Shown: positions 20,370 to 30,814, counted from the first letter of the stretch. The stretch: DNA of 64,000 nucleotides from Tridacna crocea (GCA_943736015.1 OX031073.1:30779210-30843209), one strand, 5' to 3'. Made by a program: numbers and translations. Notes: generated from the sequence alone by a model not told the origin.

Positions 20370-20775
20370 TTTTATATTTCTTTGGTTTATTATTTGGTAT
20401 GTAGCATCTCCTAGTGGAACTCTACGAAGTTTGTTCACATGATGCCCCTTGGGTTAAAACTGGCCCCGCCCCAGGGGCTACAAGTTCAAACATAGGAATA
20501 AAGAATGAAAACTTTAATATTCTTCTTCAAAAAAACTAAAAGGCATAGAGCTTTGATATTTGGTATGCAGCATCTCCTAGTGGACCTCTACCAAGTATGT
20601 TCATAATGATGCCCTTGGGGTCAAAACTGGCCCAGCCCCAGGGGTCATAAGTTCAAACAAAGGAACAAAGTAGGAAAACTTTAAAAATTTTCTTCTCTGA
20701 AACTTGATGTTGTAGAGCTTTGATATAAAGCTATAGTCTAAGGTGAGCACTTCAGGGCCAATGGCCTTCTTGTTT
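20370..20775 (+). mobile_element. tandem-core element, 5' truncated
   Basis: Two units carry GCATCTCCTAGTGGAAC and CCCCAGGGG, then the right terminus GGTGAGCACTTCAGGGCCAA with TTCTTGTTT. The core matches the reverse strand of 49781-50930 and differs from the core at 15186-16332, although the terminus is shared. Confidence 0.7.
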
Positions 20776-20811
20776 GTATGTGTTGCCATTGATTTTGTTT
20801 ATGCTGGACCG

Positions 20812-21019
20812 GTATTCACCAACCATTCTTGAGAATACTCTTAGTCTTTCTCTCCAAGGATTTCTAAATTTGTAAGTAACACAACTTCAGATTGGCTAAA
20901 CCATTCTGGCTAAACCGAATGGTTTAGCCAATCAGAAGTTGTTTTACTTACTAATATAGAAAATTCTGGAGAATAAGACAAAGAACGTTCTGAAGACTTG
21001 TTGGTGAATACGAGCCCTG
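20812..21019. mobile_element. palindromic MITE (AACCATTCTTGAGAA family)
   Basis: GTATTCACCAACCATTCTTG left and its complement right; centre GGCTAAACCATTCTGGCTAA pairs with GAATGGTTTAGCC. Confidence 0.8.
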
Positions 21020-21094
21020 GACTCTGCAAAAAATAGGTCCAGATTCACATTTAACTGTAAGAATTCCACTGATAGAAATAAGAGAGTATGCGTA

Positions 21095-21230
21095 CCAAGG
21101 ATTCATGATGGTCAGTGAAACTGGATTCAATCCTCTCATCACTAAATTTAGTTCCATTAATGTCTATGTTGGAGAGAAGTCAGTAACTCGGAAACTGTGT
21201 TCTGAGAAGTACTGGTAAATAAAACGCCAT
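21095..21230 (+). mobile_element. decayed SINE body
   Basis: GGATTCATGATGGTCAGTGA and AATCCTCTCATCACTAA match the body of the SINE at 1301-1623; head and tail are missing. Confidence 0.5.
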
Positions 21231-21468
21231 TAAAGCATGGTTAGAGGCAGTGATTGTTGCAATATATAAAGCAATATTGAAAAGTACATTAAATATCTGA
21301 TGAAAAACAAACAAAACTATGCTTTTTGAAGAATTTTCATCTTCTTTTTACGCTGTAAACTTCATACGGTGCTTTCAAATTTCTTATGTATCAGTTTTGG
21401 TCTTTGTAAAGCACTGGATGCTCATGTATTTGCAAAGTTCTTAGAGCTTTATGTCTTTTTCTCATGTC

Positions 21469-21696
21469 TTAACCCTTTCCCAAACAAGCCCTGGTTTTTA
21501 CGTGTCTGCAGTAAAAGTCTTTTGAAAACACTGTGGGAAAAGGAGAAATTGCTCGTTACGAGCAATTTCTCCTTTTCCCACAGTGTTTTCTACCCTTTTT
21601 AAGAACTTTTTGCCATTTTGTCCAACTTTAAAATTGTTGTCTGCAAACTCTTTCGGTTTGGAAGAGTTCAAAATTTGTCGTTTGGGAAGGGGTTAA
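21469..21696 (-). mobile_element. piggyBac-type hairpin MITE, subfamily B (type copy)
   Basis: Perfect B hairpin: AAACACTGTGGGAAAAGGAG to its complement, centred on GCTCGTTACGAGC. Both TTAA intact, low divergence. Confidence 0.92.
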
Positions 21697-22589
21697 GTTT
21701 ATTTTTGTTTTCTTACTGTCATCTCTCAAATTTGCTGTCTTATCTTAACCTGCAATGCTACAAAGTTCACTAAAAAAGAGACCAGTACCTCAGGCTTCTA
21801 TGGCAAAGTATTAAAATCTTTTTCATGATTTCTCATGGAGACCATCAAGAAACCATAACCACCATAAAAAAGTAATAATGGTTAATAGTTTACATCTGTT
21901 TCTCTGTTTTAAATCAGTATGCATCTTCGCGAGCCAAGGTTGCGATAACTACATGGATCTTACCTTGGCTGATTGAGCCCGAGTTCAAGATTCCTGCGAT
22001 GCCCCCTCTATTGGATGCTGGTTATTAAACCCCCCCCCCCCCTTTACATCATATTTCTGATAGCCAATGAAATATCGTTTTACAAACCGCTTACAAATAC
22101 AATTATCCAATATGAAGCGATATGCAGACATCCACATGGGTTTCCATGTTTACCTTCTATTCGAACGGTCACCACCTTATTCTATTTTTATCAAAGATGA
22201 AATGCTATGAGCGATTTCATTTGTTGCAGCTAGAGCTGGCTGCATCCAATTATAAAGTATGTAAAAATCAAGCTCGATCTGCCAAGGGTAGAGCAGCATA
22301 GTGAATTGTCAGCCTTGGCTTGTATATGTCAGAAGAGTTAACATTAGACAAAGGAAAAACCACACAATAATCTCCAAATCATTTTCAGCTTTCCGGTTTT
22401 CGGGCAAAAGTTGAGGAGTTGTTGTAGCCTTCTGGTCAACTATGTTATTGTTTTGCAAGGAATTTGATATTTTCTGATATCTCTTGCTCATATTGCTGAA
22501 GACATATACCTGTAACTCATACTAGTTTTTAACCGTCAAACCTGTACAAAAAGAGCAGGTAATATTCGACAGAGCTCAAGTTTAGGAGG
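21697..22589. other. intron sequence; small hairpin and C-tract
   Basis: AGCCAAGGT and ACCTTGGCT form a small hairpin at about 21935-21971. A run of 14 C lies near 22030. No exon or element end is recognised. Confidence 0.4.
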
Positions 22590-22740
22590 AGTGTGGATTT
22601 TCTAAATTCATTATTTCTCTTTCAAACCTTAAGTTCTGGGTACTTGTTAGAATCATCTCTTTGAGGCAATTTCAAAAAGTACCCATAATAAAAGGTTTTG
22701 TGGGAAATAAATAAAAATCAGTCCCTCTATCTGGAGCTGT
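22590..22740. mobile_element. palindromic MITE (TTGTGGGTAC family), decayed
   Basis: TTCATTATTTCTCTTTCAAA with CTGGGTACTTGTTAGAAT, then GTACCCATAATAAAAGG and CAGTCCCTCTATCTGGAGCT form a degenerate foldback. Confidence 0.5.
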
Positions 22741-22929
22741 GGTTCAAACGATATTTTGACAGTGATGTCCATTTTTTTAATAACAACCTTAATAGAAAAG
22801 GCAACTGTAGATAAGCTGTGGTATCTTCATGTGGTGTTTTTGTTCATGTACACATTGGTCATGCCTTGCCTTGCCTTTCTAACCAGTAGAAACAGGAGGA
22901 AAAAAGTCTATAGGCAATAAAAACAAAAA

Positions 22930-23140
22930 TTTAGAAAACCAAATTGCATAACATAATACTGTTTTGACAACCCTGAGAAAGATTTAGCATTTAGAATCAT
23001 TGTGGGGGAAATGGAGAAAATGCTTGAAACTAGCAGTTTCTCCTTTTCTACCAATGATTTCTACTCTCTTTTCAGAAAAATCATGCATTTCAAGCTAAAT
23101 TTGATTTGCCAGATCCGTAAAATAGTATCAGTTTTGACAT
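22930..23140 (-). mobile_element. decayed MITE, subfamily A
   Basis: GACAACCCTGAGAAAG short arm, a stem with ATGCTTGAAACTAGCAG centre and weak long arm. No TTAA ends. Confidence 0.55.
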
Positions 23141-23283
23141 ACGTAAGGTTTTTTTTGTCTAATAAAGAATAAATGAACATGTACAAAGTGCACACGGAGT
23201 GTTATGGCATGATTATGACAGCATGGCCTGGTATGGCTTTGTTTTGTTATCATGGGAGTTTATACAAGTGTTTTTTTCTTTTG

Positions 23284-24640
23284 TACCCCCCACAACAAAG
23301 TGGAGGGGGGTATACTGGAATCACCATGGCAGTCTGTCCACATGTCCGTGTGCTTGATAGCCATGTGTCAATTTGTAATTCTTTAAGTTGTGCACAGCCT
23401 TCAGGCACTGCTTGTTGGAAAAGTTGTGCACAGCTTTCAGGCACTGCTTGTTGGACAATGTGTGAACAGCCTTCAGGCACTGCTCGATGGACAAATTGTG
23501 AACAGCCGTCAGGCACTTCTTGTTGGACAAGTTGTGCACAGCTTTCAGGCACTGCTTGATGGACAAGTTGTGAACAGCTTTCAGGCACTGCTTGATGGAC
23601 AAGTTGTGTGCACAGCCTTCAGGCACTGTTTAATGGACAAGTTTTGCACAGCCTTCAGGCACGGCTTTGATGGACAAGTTGTGCACAGCCTTCAGCGACT
23701 GCTTGATGGACAAGTTGTGCATAGCCTTCAGGCATTGCTTGATGGACAAGTTGTCCACAGCCTTCAGGCACTGTTTGATGGTCAAGTTGTGCACAGCCCT
23801 CGTGCACTGTTTCTTTGACCAGTTGTGCACAGCCCTTGGGCACTGCTTGATGGACAAGTTGTGAACAGCCTTCAGGCACTGCTTTGATAGACAAGTCGTG
23901 CACAGCCTTCAGGCGCTGTTTGTTGAACAAGTCGTGCACAGCCTTCAGGCGCTGCTTGATGGACAAGTCGTGCACAGCCTTCAGGCGCTGCTTGATGGAC
24001 AAGTCGTGCACAGCCTTCAGGCGCTGTTTGTTTGACCAGTTGTGCACAGCCCTCAGGCACTGCTTGATGGACAAGTTGTGCATAGCCTTCAGGCACTGCT
24101 TGATGGACCAGTCATGCATAGCCTTCAGGCACTGCTTGATGGACAAGTTGTGAACAGCCTTCAGGCACTGTTTGTTTGACAAGTCGTGCACAGCCTTCAG
24201 GCGCGGTTTGTTGGACAAGTCATGCATAGCCTTTAGGCACTGCTTGATGGACAAGTCGTGCATAGCCTTCAGGCACTGCTTGTTGGACAAGTTGTGCATA
24301 GCCTTCAGGCACTGCTTGATGGGCAAGTTGTGCACAGCCTTCATGCACTGCTTGAATGACACATGCAGAATTGCATTTCTTGGAGTATTGTACAGCCTTC
24401 AGGCACTGTGTGATGGACATGTGTGTATTTGTTATTGGCACTGCCAAAGGGAAATGAGTATATTCGTAATTCTTTGAGTAGTGCATATAGCTTTTAGGTA
24501 TCGCATGATTTGCATGTGCATATATATAATTCTGTAAGTAGTGCATTGCCTTCTGGCACTACCTGATGAATATGTGCATATTTTCAATTAAGCAGTGCAT
24601 GGCCTTCAGGCTCTGCTTAACAGACATGTTAATATTTGTA
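23284..24640. repeat. 36-bp minisatellite in a hairpin-ended element
   Basis: The left end GTACCCCCCACAACAAAG pairs with GTGGAGGGGGGTAT, a terminus of another bivalve-type element. From about 23383 a 36-bp unit (CAGCCTTCAGGCACTGCTTG, then ATGGACAAGTTGTGCA) repeats about 28 times to about 24415. Flanking units at both edges are longer and include TTTGTAATTCTTTAAG. Because 36 is a multiple of three, several frames on both strands stay open, up to 235 codons. The predicted peptides are pure 12-residue repeats without start context, so I do not call them genes. It lies in the last LRP1 intron. Confidence 0.9.
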
Positions 24641-24847
24641 ATTCTTTAACTCTTTCAGTACCATGGACGACACCAGACACTTTTTTAAACACTAGCTCAA
24701 GACCATACTGCACAGAGGATGCTGTCTATTCTCTGAACTAAACTGTGCATGGCTTTATTCTAAATTGTAGGCAAAATGTCTGTTGATTTACCAACAAAAA
24801 CGTATTTGCAAAAATGTTACCTATTTATTCAGTATTGTAAAAGTTAG

Positions 24848-25074
24848 TTAACCCTTTACCACACAATGACAACTTTGACGACCCTGAGGTAGAAGCCTTC
24901 TGAAAACACTGCCGGAAAAGGAGAAAATGCTGGTAACTAGCATTTTCTCCTTTTCTCACAATGTTTTCTAATCTTCCCAAATCAAATTTCGATTTTCCAT
25001 TCACTTTTATTTTGTTGTCTGCAAATGCTTTCAATTTGGACAAATCTAAAATCTGTCATTTGGTAAAGAGTTAA
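24848..25074 (-). mobile_element. piggyBac-type hairpin MITE, subfamily A
   Basis: Complete; hairpin core TGCTGGTAACTAGCA. Its right TTAA (25071-25074) is also the left TTAA of the next copy. Confidence 0.9.
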
Positions 25075-25298
25075 CCCATTACCACTCAATCCCTACTTTT
25101 GACGCCCCTGAGAAAGAAGCCTTTTGAAAACCCTGTGGGAAAAGGAGAAAATGCTGGTAACCAGCATTTTCTCCTTTTCCCACAGTGTTTTCTACCCTTC
25201 CCAGAACAAATTTCAATTTTTCAGGTCTTTTATTTTGTCGTCTGCAAATGCTTTCAATTTGGACCAGTCTAATATTTTCTCATGTGGTAAAGAGTTAA
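25071..25298 (-). mobile_element. piggyBac-type hairpin MITE, subfamily A
   Basis: Tandem neighbour in the same orientation, sharing one TTAA with the previous copy. Near-perfect hairpin. Confidence 0.9.
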
Positions 25299-25346
25299 GC
25301 ACTTCTTGATGAAGGTCTGCATAGTTATAATAGTGATGCATAGCCT

Positions 25347-25575
25347 TTAACCCATTACCACACAATCCCTACTTTTAACGCCCCTGAGAAAGAAGCCTTT
25401 TGAAAACACTGTGGGGAAAGGAGAAAATGCTGGTAACCAGCATTTTCTCCTTTTCCCACAGTGTTTTCTAACCTCCCCAGAACAAATTTCAATTTTTCAG
25501 TAATCTTTATTATGTCGTCTGCAAATGCTTTCAATTTGGACCAGTCTTAAATTTTCTCGTGTGGTAAAGAGTTAA
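25347..25575 (-). mobile_element. piggyBac-type hairpin MITE, subfamily A
   Basis: Complete, both TTAA; third same-orientation copy within 730 bp. Confidence 0.9.
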
Positions 25576-25897
25576 GCATTGTTGAAAGGACATGAACCTT
25601 GAAATGGTCTTTTATTTAGTGATGCATTTTTGAAGGAGTAAAACTTGTTGATTCTTTTTTTTAATGTGCTAATGTATTAATTATGGAATAACACCAGATA
25701 ATCTCAATGCTTTAACACTACTGCTCTTGAACTTGAAGTCTACTTATACCTTTGAAGCAATTAAAATTACCTTTTTATGTTTTGATTGAAATATTTTATG
25801 AAAGTTACATTCGTTTTTTTATGAAAGTTACATTCGATTAATTAAGAAATTAGATATATCAAAGAAACAATGTTGTTGAAAAAAATGAAAGTGTATT

Positions 25898-26125
25898 TTA
25901 ACTCTTTACCAAATGGCAAAATTTTAGACTGGTCCAAGTTGAAAGCATTTGCAGACAACAAAATTATCTTGACTCGAAAATTGAAACTTGATTTGGGAAG
26001 GCTAGAAAACATTGTTGGAAAAGGGGAAATGCTGCTTACCAGCATTTTCTCCTTTCCCTACAATCTTTTCAAAGGCTTTCTTTCACAGGGTTGTTAAAAA
26101 TGGGGATTGTGTGGTAAAGAGGTAA
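25898..26125 (+). mobile_element. piggyBac-type hairpin MITE, subfamily A
   Basis: Left TTAA kept, right end changed to GGTAA; stem slightly shortened (GGAAAAGGGGAAATGCTGC). Confidence 0.85.
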
Positions 26126-26134
26126 ATGATTTTT

Positions 26135-27707
26135 TATACGCCCGTCGAAGACGGGACGTATTATGGGATCACCCGTGGCGGGCGGGCGGGCGTCCGGGCG
26201 GGCGGGCGGGCGGGCGGCGTCCAGTTCTTTGTCCGGAGCATATCTCCAAAACTATACAAGCTAGGGTTATGAAATTTCATGGGTGGATAGATCTCATCGA
26301 GGCGGAGTGCAGTGCACAGGAATCATAACTCTTGCTCGCTTAATTTTTGAGTTATTGCCCTTTGTTGTTTTTCATACTTCAATTTTGTCCGGAGCATATC
26401 TCCAAAACTATACTAGCTAGGGTTATGAAATTTCATGGGTGGATAGATCTCATCGAGGGGGAGTGCAGTGCACAGGAATCATAACTCTTGCTTGCTTAAT
26501 TTTTGAGTTATTGCCCTTTGTTGTTTTTCATACTTGAATTTTGTCCGGAGCATATCTCCAAAACTATACTACCTAGGGTTATGAAATTTCATGGGTGGAT
26601 AGATCTTATTGAGGGGGAGTGCAGTGCACAGGAATCATAACTCTTGCTTGCTTAATTTTTGAGTTATTGCCCTTTGTTGTTTTTCATACTTGAATTTTGT
26701 CCGGAGCATATCTCCAAAACTATACTAGCTACGGTTATGAAATTTCATGGGTGGATAGATCTCACTGAGGGGGAGTGCAGTGCACAAGAATCATAACTCT
26801 TGCTCGCTTAATTTTTGAGTTATTGCCCTTTGTCATTTTTTATACTTGAATTTTGTCCGGTGAATATCTCCAAAACTATACTAGCTAGGATTATGAAATT
26901 TCATGGGTGGATAGATCTCACCGAGGCAGAGTGCAGTGCACAGGAATCATAACTCTTGCTTGCTTAATTTTTGAGTTATTGCCCTTTGTTGTTTTTCATA
27001 CTTGATTTTTGACCGAAGCATATCTCCAATACTATACTACCTAGGGTTATGAAATTTCATGGGTGGATAGATCTCATCGATGGGGAGTGCAGTGCACACA
27101 AATCACAACTCTTGCTTGCTTAATTTTTGAGTTATTGCTCTTTGTTGTTTTTCATACTTGAATTTTGTCCGGAGCATATCTTCAGAACTATAGTAGCTAG
27201 GGTTATGAAATTTCATGGGTGGATAGATCTCACTGAGGGCGAGTGCAGTGCACAAGAATCATAACTCTTGCTTTCTTAATTTTTCAGTTATTGCCCTTTG
27301 TCATTTTTTATACTTGAATTTTGTCCGGTGAATATCTCCAAAACTATACTAGCTAGGGTTATGAAATTTCATGGGTGGATAGATCTCATCAAGGGGGAGT
27401 GCAGTGCATAGGAATCATAACTCTTGCTTGCTTAACTTTTGAGTTATTGCCCTTTGTTGTTTTTCATACTTGAATTTTGTCCAGAGCATATCTCTAAAAC
27501 TATACTAGCTAGGGTTATGAAATTTCATTGGTGGATAGATCTCATCAAGGGGGAGTGCAGTGCACAGAAATCACAACTCTTGCTTGCTTAATTTTTGAGT
27601 TATTGCCCTTTGTTGTTTTTCATACTTGAATTTTGTCTGGTGCATGCCCCAGCTTTACAACTTGGGGTAAGACGGGCGTATCTTGCGACAATTTGCCGCT
27701 CTTGTTG
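26135..27707 (+). mobile_element. tandem-core element (CGCCCGTC type)
   Basis: The left end TATACGCCCGTCGAAGACGG is a hairpin. About nine units of about 156 bp follow, each with GTCCGGAGCATATCTCCAAA and GAGTGCAGTGCACA. The right end has GACGGGCGTATCTTGCGACA and GCTCTTGTTG. The architecture is that of 15186-16332 with an unrelated core. Confidence 0.8.
26177..26219 (+). repeat. G-rich (GGGC)n tract
   Basis: About nine runs of three G separated by C or GTCC, near the left end of the tandem-core element. On the + strand (the LRP1 sense strand) this could fold as a G-quadruplex. Confidence 0.75.
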
Positions 27708-27829
27708 ATGTATTAGTTTTATTTCTGAAAAATCGGGTATTTTGTTCTCCAGGAAACCATGTTACTTTCTCCAAGCAAGAAATCAAAATGTATAGCATAT
27801 TTTTATGGTTAGCTTAGACATATGTTGTC

Positions 27830-28560
27830 ATACCCCCATGACATGACAGCATAACATGACAACTGATTGCTCCATGCTACAAAAAGCCTTGTTGACTCTT
27901 GACACGTTTTCAGCCACCAATGACATGACAACAAATTGGACCAATGATGCATGTTATCATGGCACAAACATGACAACCTTGACCCATGACACTTGTTATT
28001 GTACTCCATAACATGTCATGTATGCCATTTACTTTGTGTCATTGTATACATGACCTGACAACTTGTTTTAACTTGTGACACGTTATTTTGACTCAAAACA
28101 TGACAGATTATTGTGACTGACAACACCAATTGTTCCCCATAATGTGACCCATAACTTTTACTAGTATACTGACTTAAACCTTTACTCCATAGATACTCAT
28201 TTCTACGCATTGCTTGTAGAAGCCTTTGGAAAACTTAGTGGCAAAAGGTGAAATTGCTCTTCACGAGCAATTTCACCTTTTGTCACAATGTTTTCTATGC
28301 TATCAGAAGGTGTCATATACATATAAAAAAAAGGCTTCATCCTTGCTGCTGTTTTGGGTCCATTAGAGATACCATAGAAATGCCTTATGGGGTAAAGGGT
28401 TAAGGTATTCTTTATCACTTACGACATAAGTTTATGTGACCCATGACATGGACCCTGTGACACATGACATAGAAATTGATTGTAACTCATTACTTTAGAC
28501 TGACTCATGACTTCTTCAGATTGGAGAAAGTGTTTTCAAGAGCCTTATTTCTAGGATAAT
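27830..28560. repeat. CATGACA-rich degenerate repeat
   Basis: CATGACA, CATGTCA and TGTGACAC recur every 10-40 bp over about 700 bp, interrupted by a subfamily C MITE. It ends about 80 bp before the last LRP1 exon. Spacing is irregular; it is not an array of fixed unit. Confidence 0.65.
28174..28403 (-). mobile_element. piggyBac-type hairpin MITE, subfamily C
   Basis: Short arm (ACTCCATAGATACTCATTTC) left, stem GTGGCAAAAGGTGAAATTGC, long arm right, TTAA at both ends. Confidence 0.88.
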
Positions 28561-28638
28561 TAAAATTTGGGATTGTCTGGCAATATATGTAGTTTAGTCC
28601 TTACTTTAATGCTGTGTGTTCTTTATTTCTACTTACAG

Positions 28639-28761
28639 GCCACAAATTTTGCAAATCCAGTCTACGAGCAGTTCTTTAACACTGACAGCAGGCAGCAGCT
28701 CTTACCAAAGGACAACTCCGATGATGAACTGGAAATTTCAAATCACAAAAGTGCGCGATAA
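28639..28761 (+). CDS. LRP1: LRP1 last exon: distal tail with NPVY and stop
   Basis: Acceptor CTACTTACAG ends at 28638; the frame enters in phase 0 and stops at TAA 28759-28761. It encodes 40 residues: ATNFANPVYEQFF with the second NPxY (28654-28665), a QQLLP dileucine-like motif, an acidic DNSDDELE and the end SNHKSAR. In LRP1 the distal NPxY overlaps a YxxL endocytosis signal; here the overlapping signal is YEQF, which still fits YxxPhi. The TNF-NPVY context and the following LL and acidic stretch match the LRP1 tail, which is my main reason for naming the gene LRP1. Confidence 0.93.
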   Translation, partial: ATNFANPVYEQFFNTDSRQQLLPKDNSDDELEISNHKSAR

Positions 28762-29020
28762 CCAAGTTATTGTTGTACAAAATATTGTGAACAATGTGTT
28801 AAGGTATTTCTTCAGAATGGCTAAACAGCGGAAAAATCATTTTACACTCTCTGTATGTGGCCTCTCTTGACAATGGAATGCATATAGACATTCTTGGAAA
28901 AGTGGTATTCGCCAGAATATAGAAGTGTATGGAGAAAATAGACTGAAAAACAAATGTGTTTAGAGTGACTTCCCTTGTTAAGTTCTTTACCAAAGGACAA
29001 AGTTAAAGACTAATACTTTC
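28762..29020 (+). other. LRP1: probable start of LRP1 3' UTR
   Basis: Sequence follows the stop with no splice donor of note. A decayed MITE start lies at 28976-29010 (GTTCTTTACCAAAGGACAAA). Confidence 0.5.
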
Positions 29021-29249
29021 TTAACTCATTACCAAACGACAAAATCTTTGACTGGTCCAAATTGAAGGCATTTGCAGACGACAAAACAAAAGTGAATGAA
29101 AATTTGGAATTTGCTTTGTGAATAGTTAAAAACATTGTGGGAAAAGGAGAAAATGCTGGTTACCAGCATTTTCTCCTTTTCCCACAATGTTTTCTAAAGG
29201 CTTCTTTCTAATGGTCATCAAAAGTAGGGATTGTGTGGTAATGAGTTAA
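29021..29249 (+). mobile_element. piggyBac-type hairpin MITE, subfamily A
   Basis: Complete, both TTAA. If the 3' UTR extends to 31570 this hairpin lies in the mature mRNA. Confidence 0.9.
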
Positions 29250-29289
29250 AACATTATGCAGATGAGAGAGTCAGGCTCAAGTGATGGGA

Positions 29290-29758
29290 AATTCTTTTAC
29301 TTGGTAGAAAATGTTGTGTGAAACTGAAAAAAAAAATGCTGGTTAGAAAAACTTTCTCTTTTCCTATGTTTTTGATATTTTTTTTTTTTCGCTGCTTGTC
29401 GTTAGTTATGGCATTGCCTTGTAGTGGTTTATCAAAGAAATTGTATTCGGACATTGTTGCCCAATACATGTTATTGCCTCTGCATGTTTTCGGACAAAAA
29501 TGTCCAAAACTTTATCTTGCATTAGCAGAATGGTTCCATTGCTTATCAACAAGTTTTCTATTCTAAATGAAGACAATTTCAGGATTTTTTTTCTCAGAAA
29601 AAGTTCAAAGGATTATGTGGTTTTGAGAGTAAAACTTATCCTTTTGATAATCCAAAGTTCTCATGTCACTGAAAAAGACGGCTTTTGAAAATAATGGGGA
29701 TCAAGAGGAAACTGCTCATAACCAGTATTTTCTCCTTTTCCTACGATGTTTTCTATCC
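29290..29758. mobile_element. decayed MITE fragments
   Basis: Stem relics at 29290-29380 (TAGAAAATGTTGTGTGAAAC) and 29650-29758 (GCTCATAACCAGTATTTTCTCC) separated by AT-rich sequence. Confidence 0.5.
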
Positions 29759-29984
29759 TTAACCCTTTCCCAAACGACAAATTTTGGACTCTTCCAAACC
29801 AAAAGAGTTTGAGGACGACAATTTTAGATTTGGAAAAAATGCCAGAAAGTTCTCAAAAAGGGTAGAAAACACTGGGAAAAGGAGACATTGCTCGTTACAA
29901 GCAATTTCTCCTTTTCCCACGGTGTTTTCAAAAGACTTTTACTGCAGGAACGTAAAAACCAGGGCTTGTTTGGGAAAGGGTTAA
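29759..29984 (+). mobile_element. piggyBac-type hairpin MITE, subfamily B
   Basis: Both TTAA; long arm TTTTGGACTCTTCCAAACC; stem slightly shortened (ACACTGGGAAAAGGAGAC). Confidence 0.88.
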
Positions 29985-30074
29985 AATAGATAAATCTTAA
30001 AGTCTGTGTCATATCAAATGTTTTGTCTAAAGATGCTCTCAGGTCAGACAGGTCCTTTGTTGTCTGATAGTGTG

Positions 30075-30240
30075 TGACCTCTATTCCATACTACAAAATT
30101 TTTGACTGATCCAAATTGAAAGCATTTGCAGACAACAGATCCAGTGTGGCCCAGATGGTTGGGTTTGTCTCTGAAAAAGACAGTTGTTTCCAACAATATT
30201 GTCAGAAAAAATTCTAATCCTATTCATTTAAATTCATAGG
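30075..30240 (+). mobile_element. decayed MITE long arm
   Basis: GACTGATCCAAATTGAAAGC and TTTGCAGACAACAGATCC identify the long arm; the stem is unrecognisable. Confidence 0.5.
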
Positions 30241-30251
30241 TGTTTGCCTAA

Positions 30252-30425
30252 ATCCTTTACCACACGATTTCGACCTTTAACGACCCTTGGAAAGAAGCCT
30301 TTTGAAAACATAGTGGGAAACAAAGAAAATTCTGGTTACCACCATTTTCTCCTTTTCACACAATGTTTTCAAAAGGCTTCTATCTCAGGGTCGTAAAAAC
30401 CCAGGGATTGTTTGGTAAAGGGTTG
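30252..30425. mobile_element. symmetric MITE derivative (short arm/short arm)
   Basis: Both flanks of the hairpin are short arms (left ACCTTTAACGACCCTTGG, right CTCAGGGTCGTAAAAACCC), so the 174-bp element is a foldback. The stem has been degraded (GGGAAACAAAGAAAATTC). Confidence 0.7.
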
Positions 30426-30429
30426 GAAG

Positions 30430-30580
30430 TGTACTTATTTTGAAGACTTTCCCCATGTAAGAATGGCACAGAGGAAGAAGGGTTTTGAAAGCGTTGCTTG
30501 GTAAAGAAGACGTTACTGGTTACCATCATTCCCCCTGAATTGTTTTTTACCTTTTGATAGACTAATCCATTACTTTGAGC
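30430..30580. mobile_element. decayed MITE remnant
   Basis: GAGGAAGAAGGGTTTTGAAA and ACGTTACTGGTTACCATCAT are a short arm and a broken core. Confidence 0.45.
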
Positions 30581-30585
30581 CTTGT

Positions 30586-30814
30586 TTAACCCATTACCAC
30601 ACAATCCCTACTTTTGACGCCCCTGAGAAAGAATCCCTTTGAAAACACAGTGGGAAAAGGAGAAAATGCTGGTAACCAGCATTTTCTCCTTTTCCCACAG
30701 TGTTTTCCACCCTTCCCAGAACAAATTTCAATTTTTCAGTCAACTTTATTTTGTCGTCTGCAAATGCTTTCAATTTGAACCAGTCCAAAATTTTGTCGTG
30801 TGGTAAAGAGTTAA
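30586..30814 (-). mobile_element. piggyBac-type hairpin MITE, subfamily A
   Basis: Complete, both TTAA, near-perfect stem. Confidence 0.9.

Noticed and set aside
23655-24362. 235-codon Cys-rich repeat protein on the reverse strand
   Set aside because: A 36-bp tandem array keeps several frames open on both strands; no start context, no non-repeat part.
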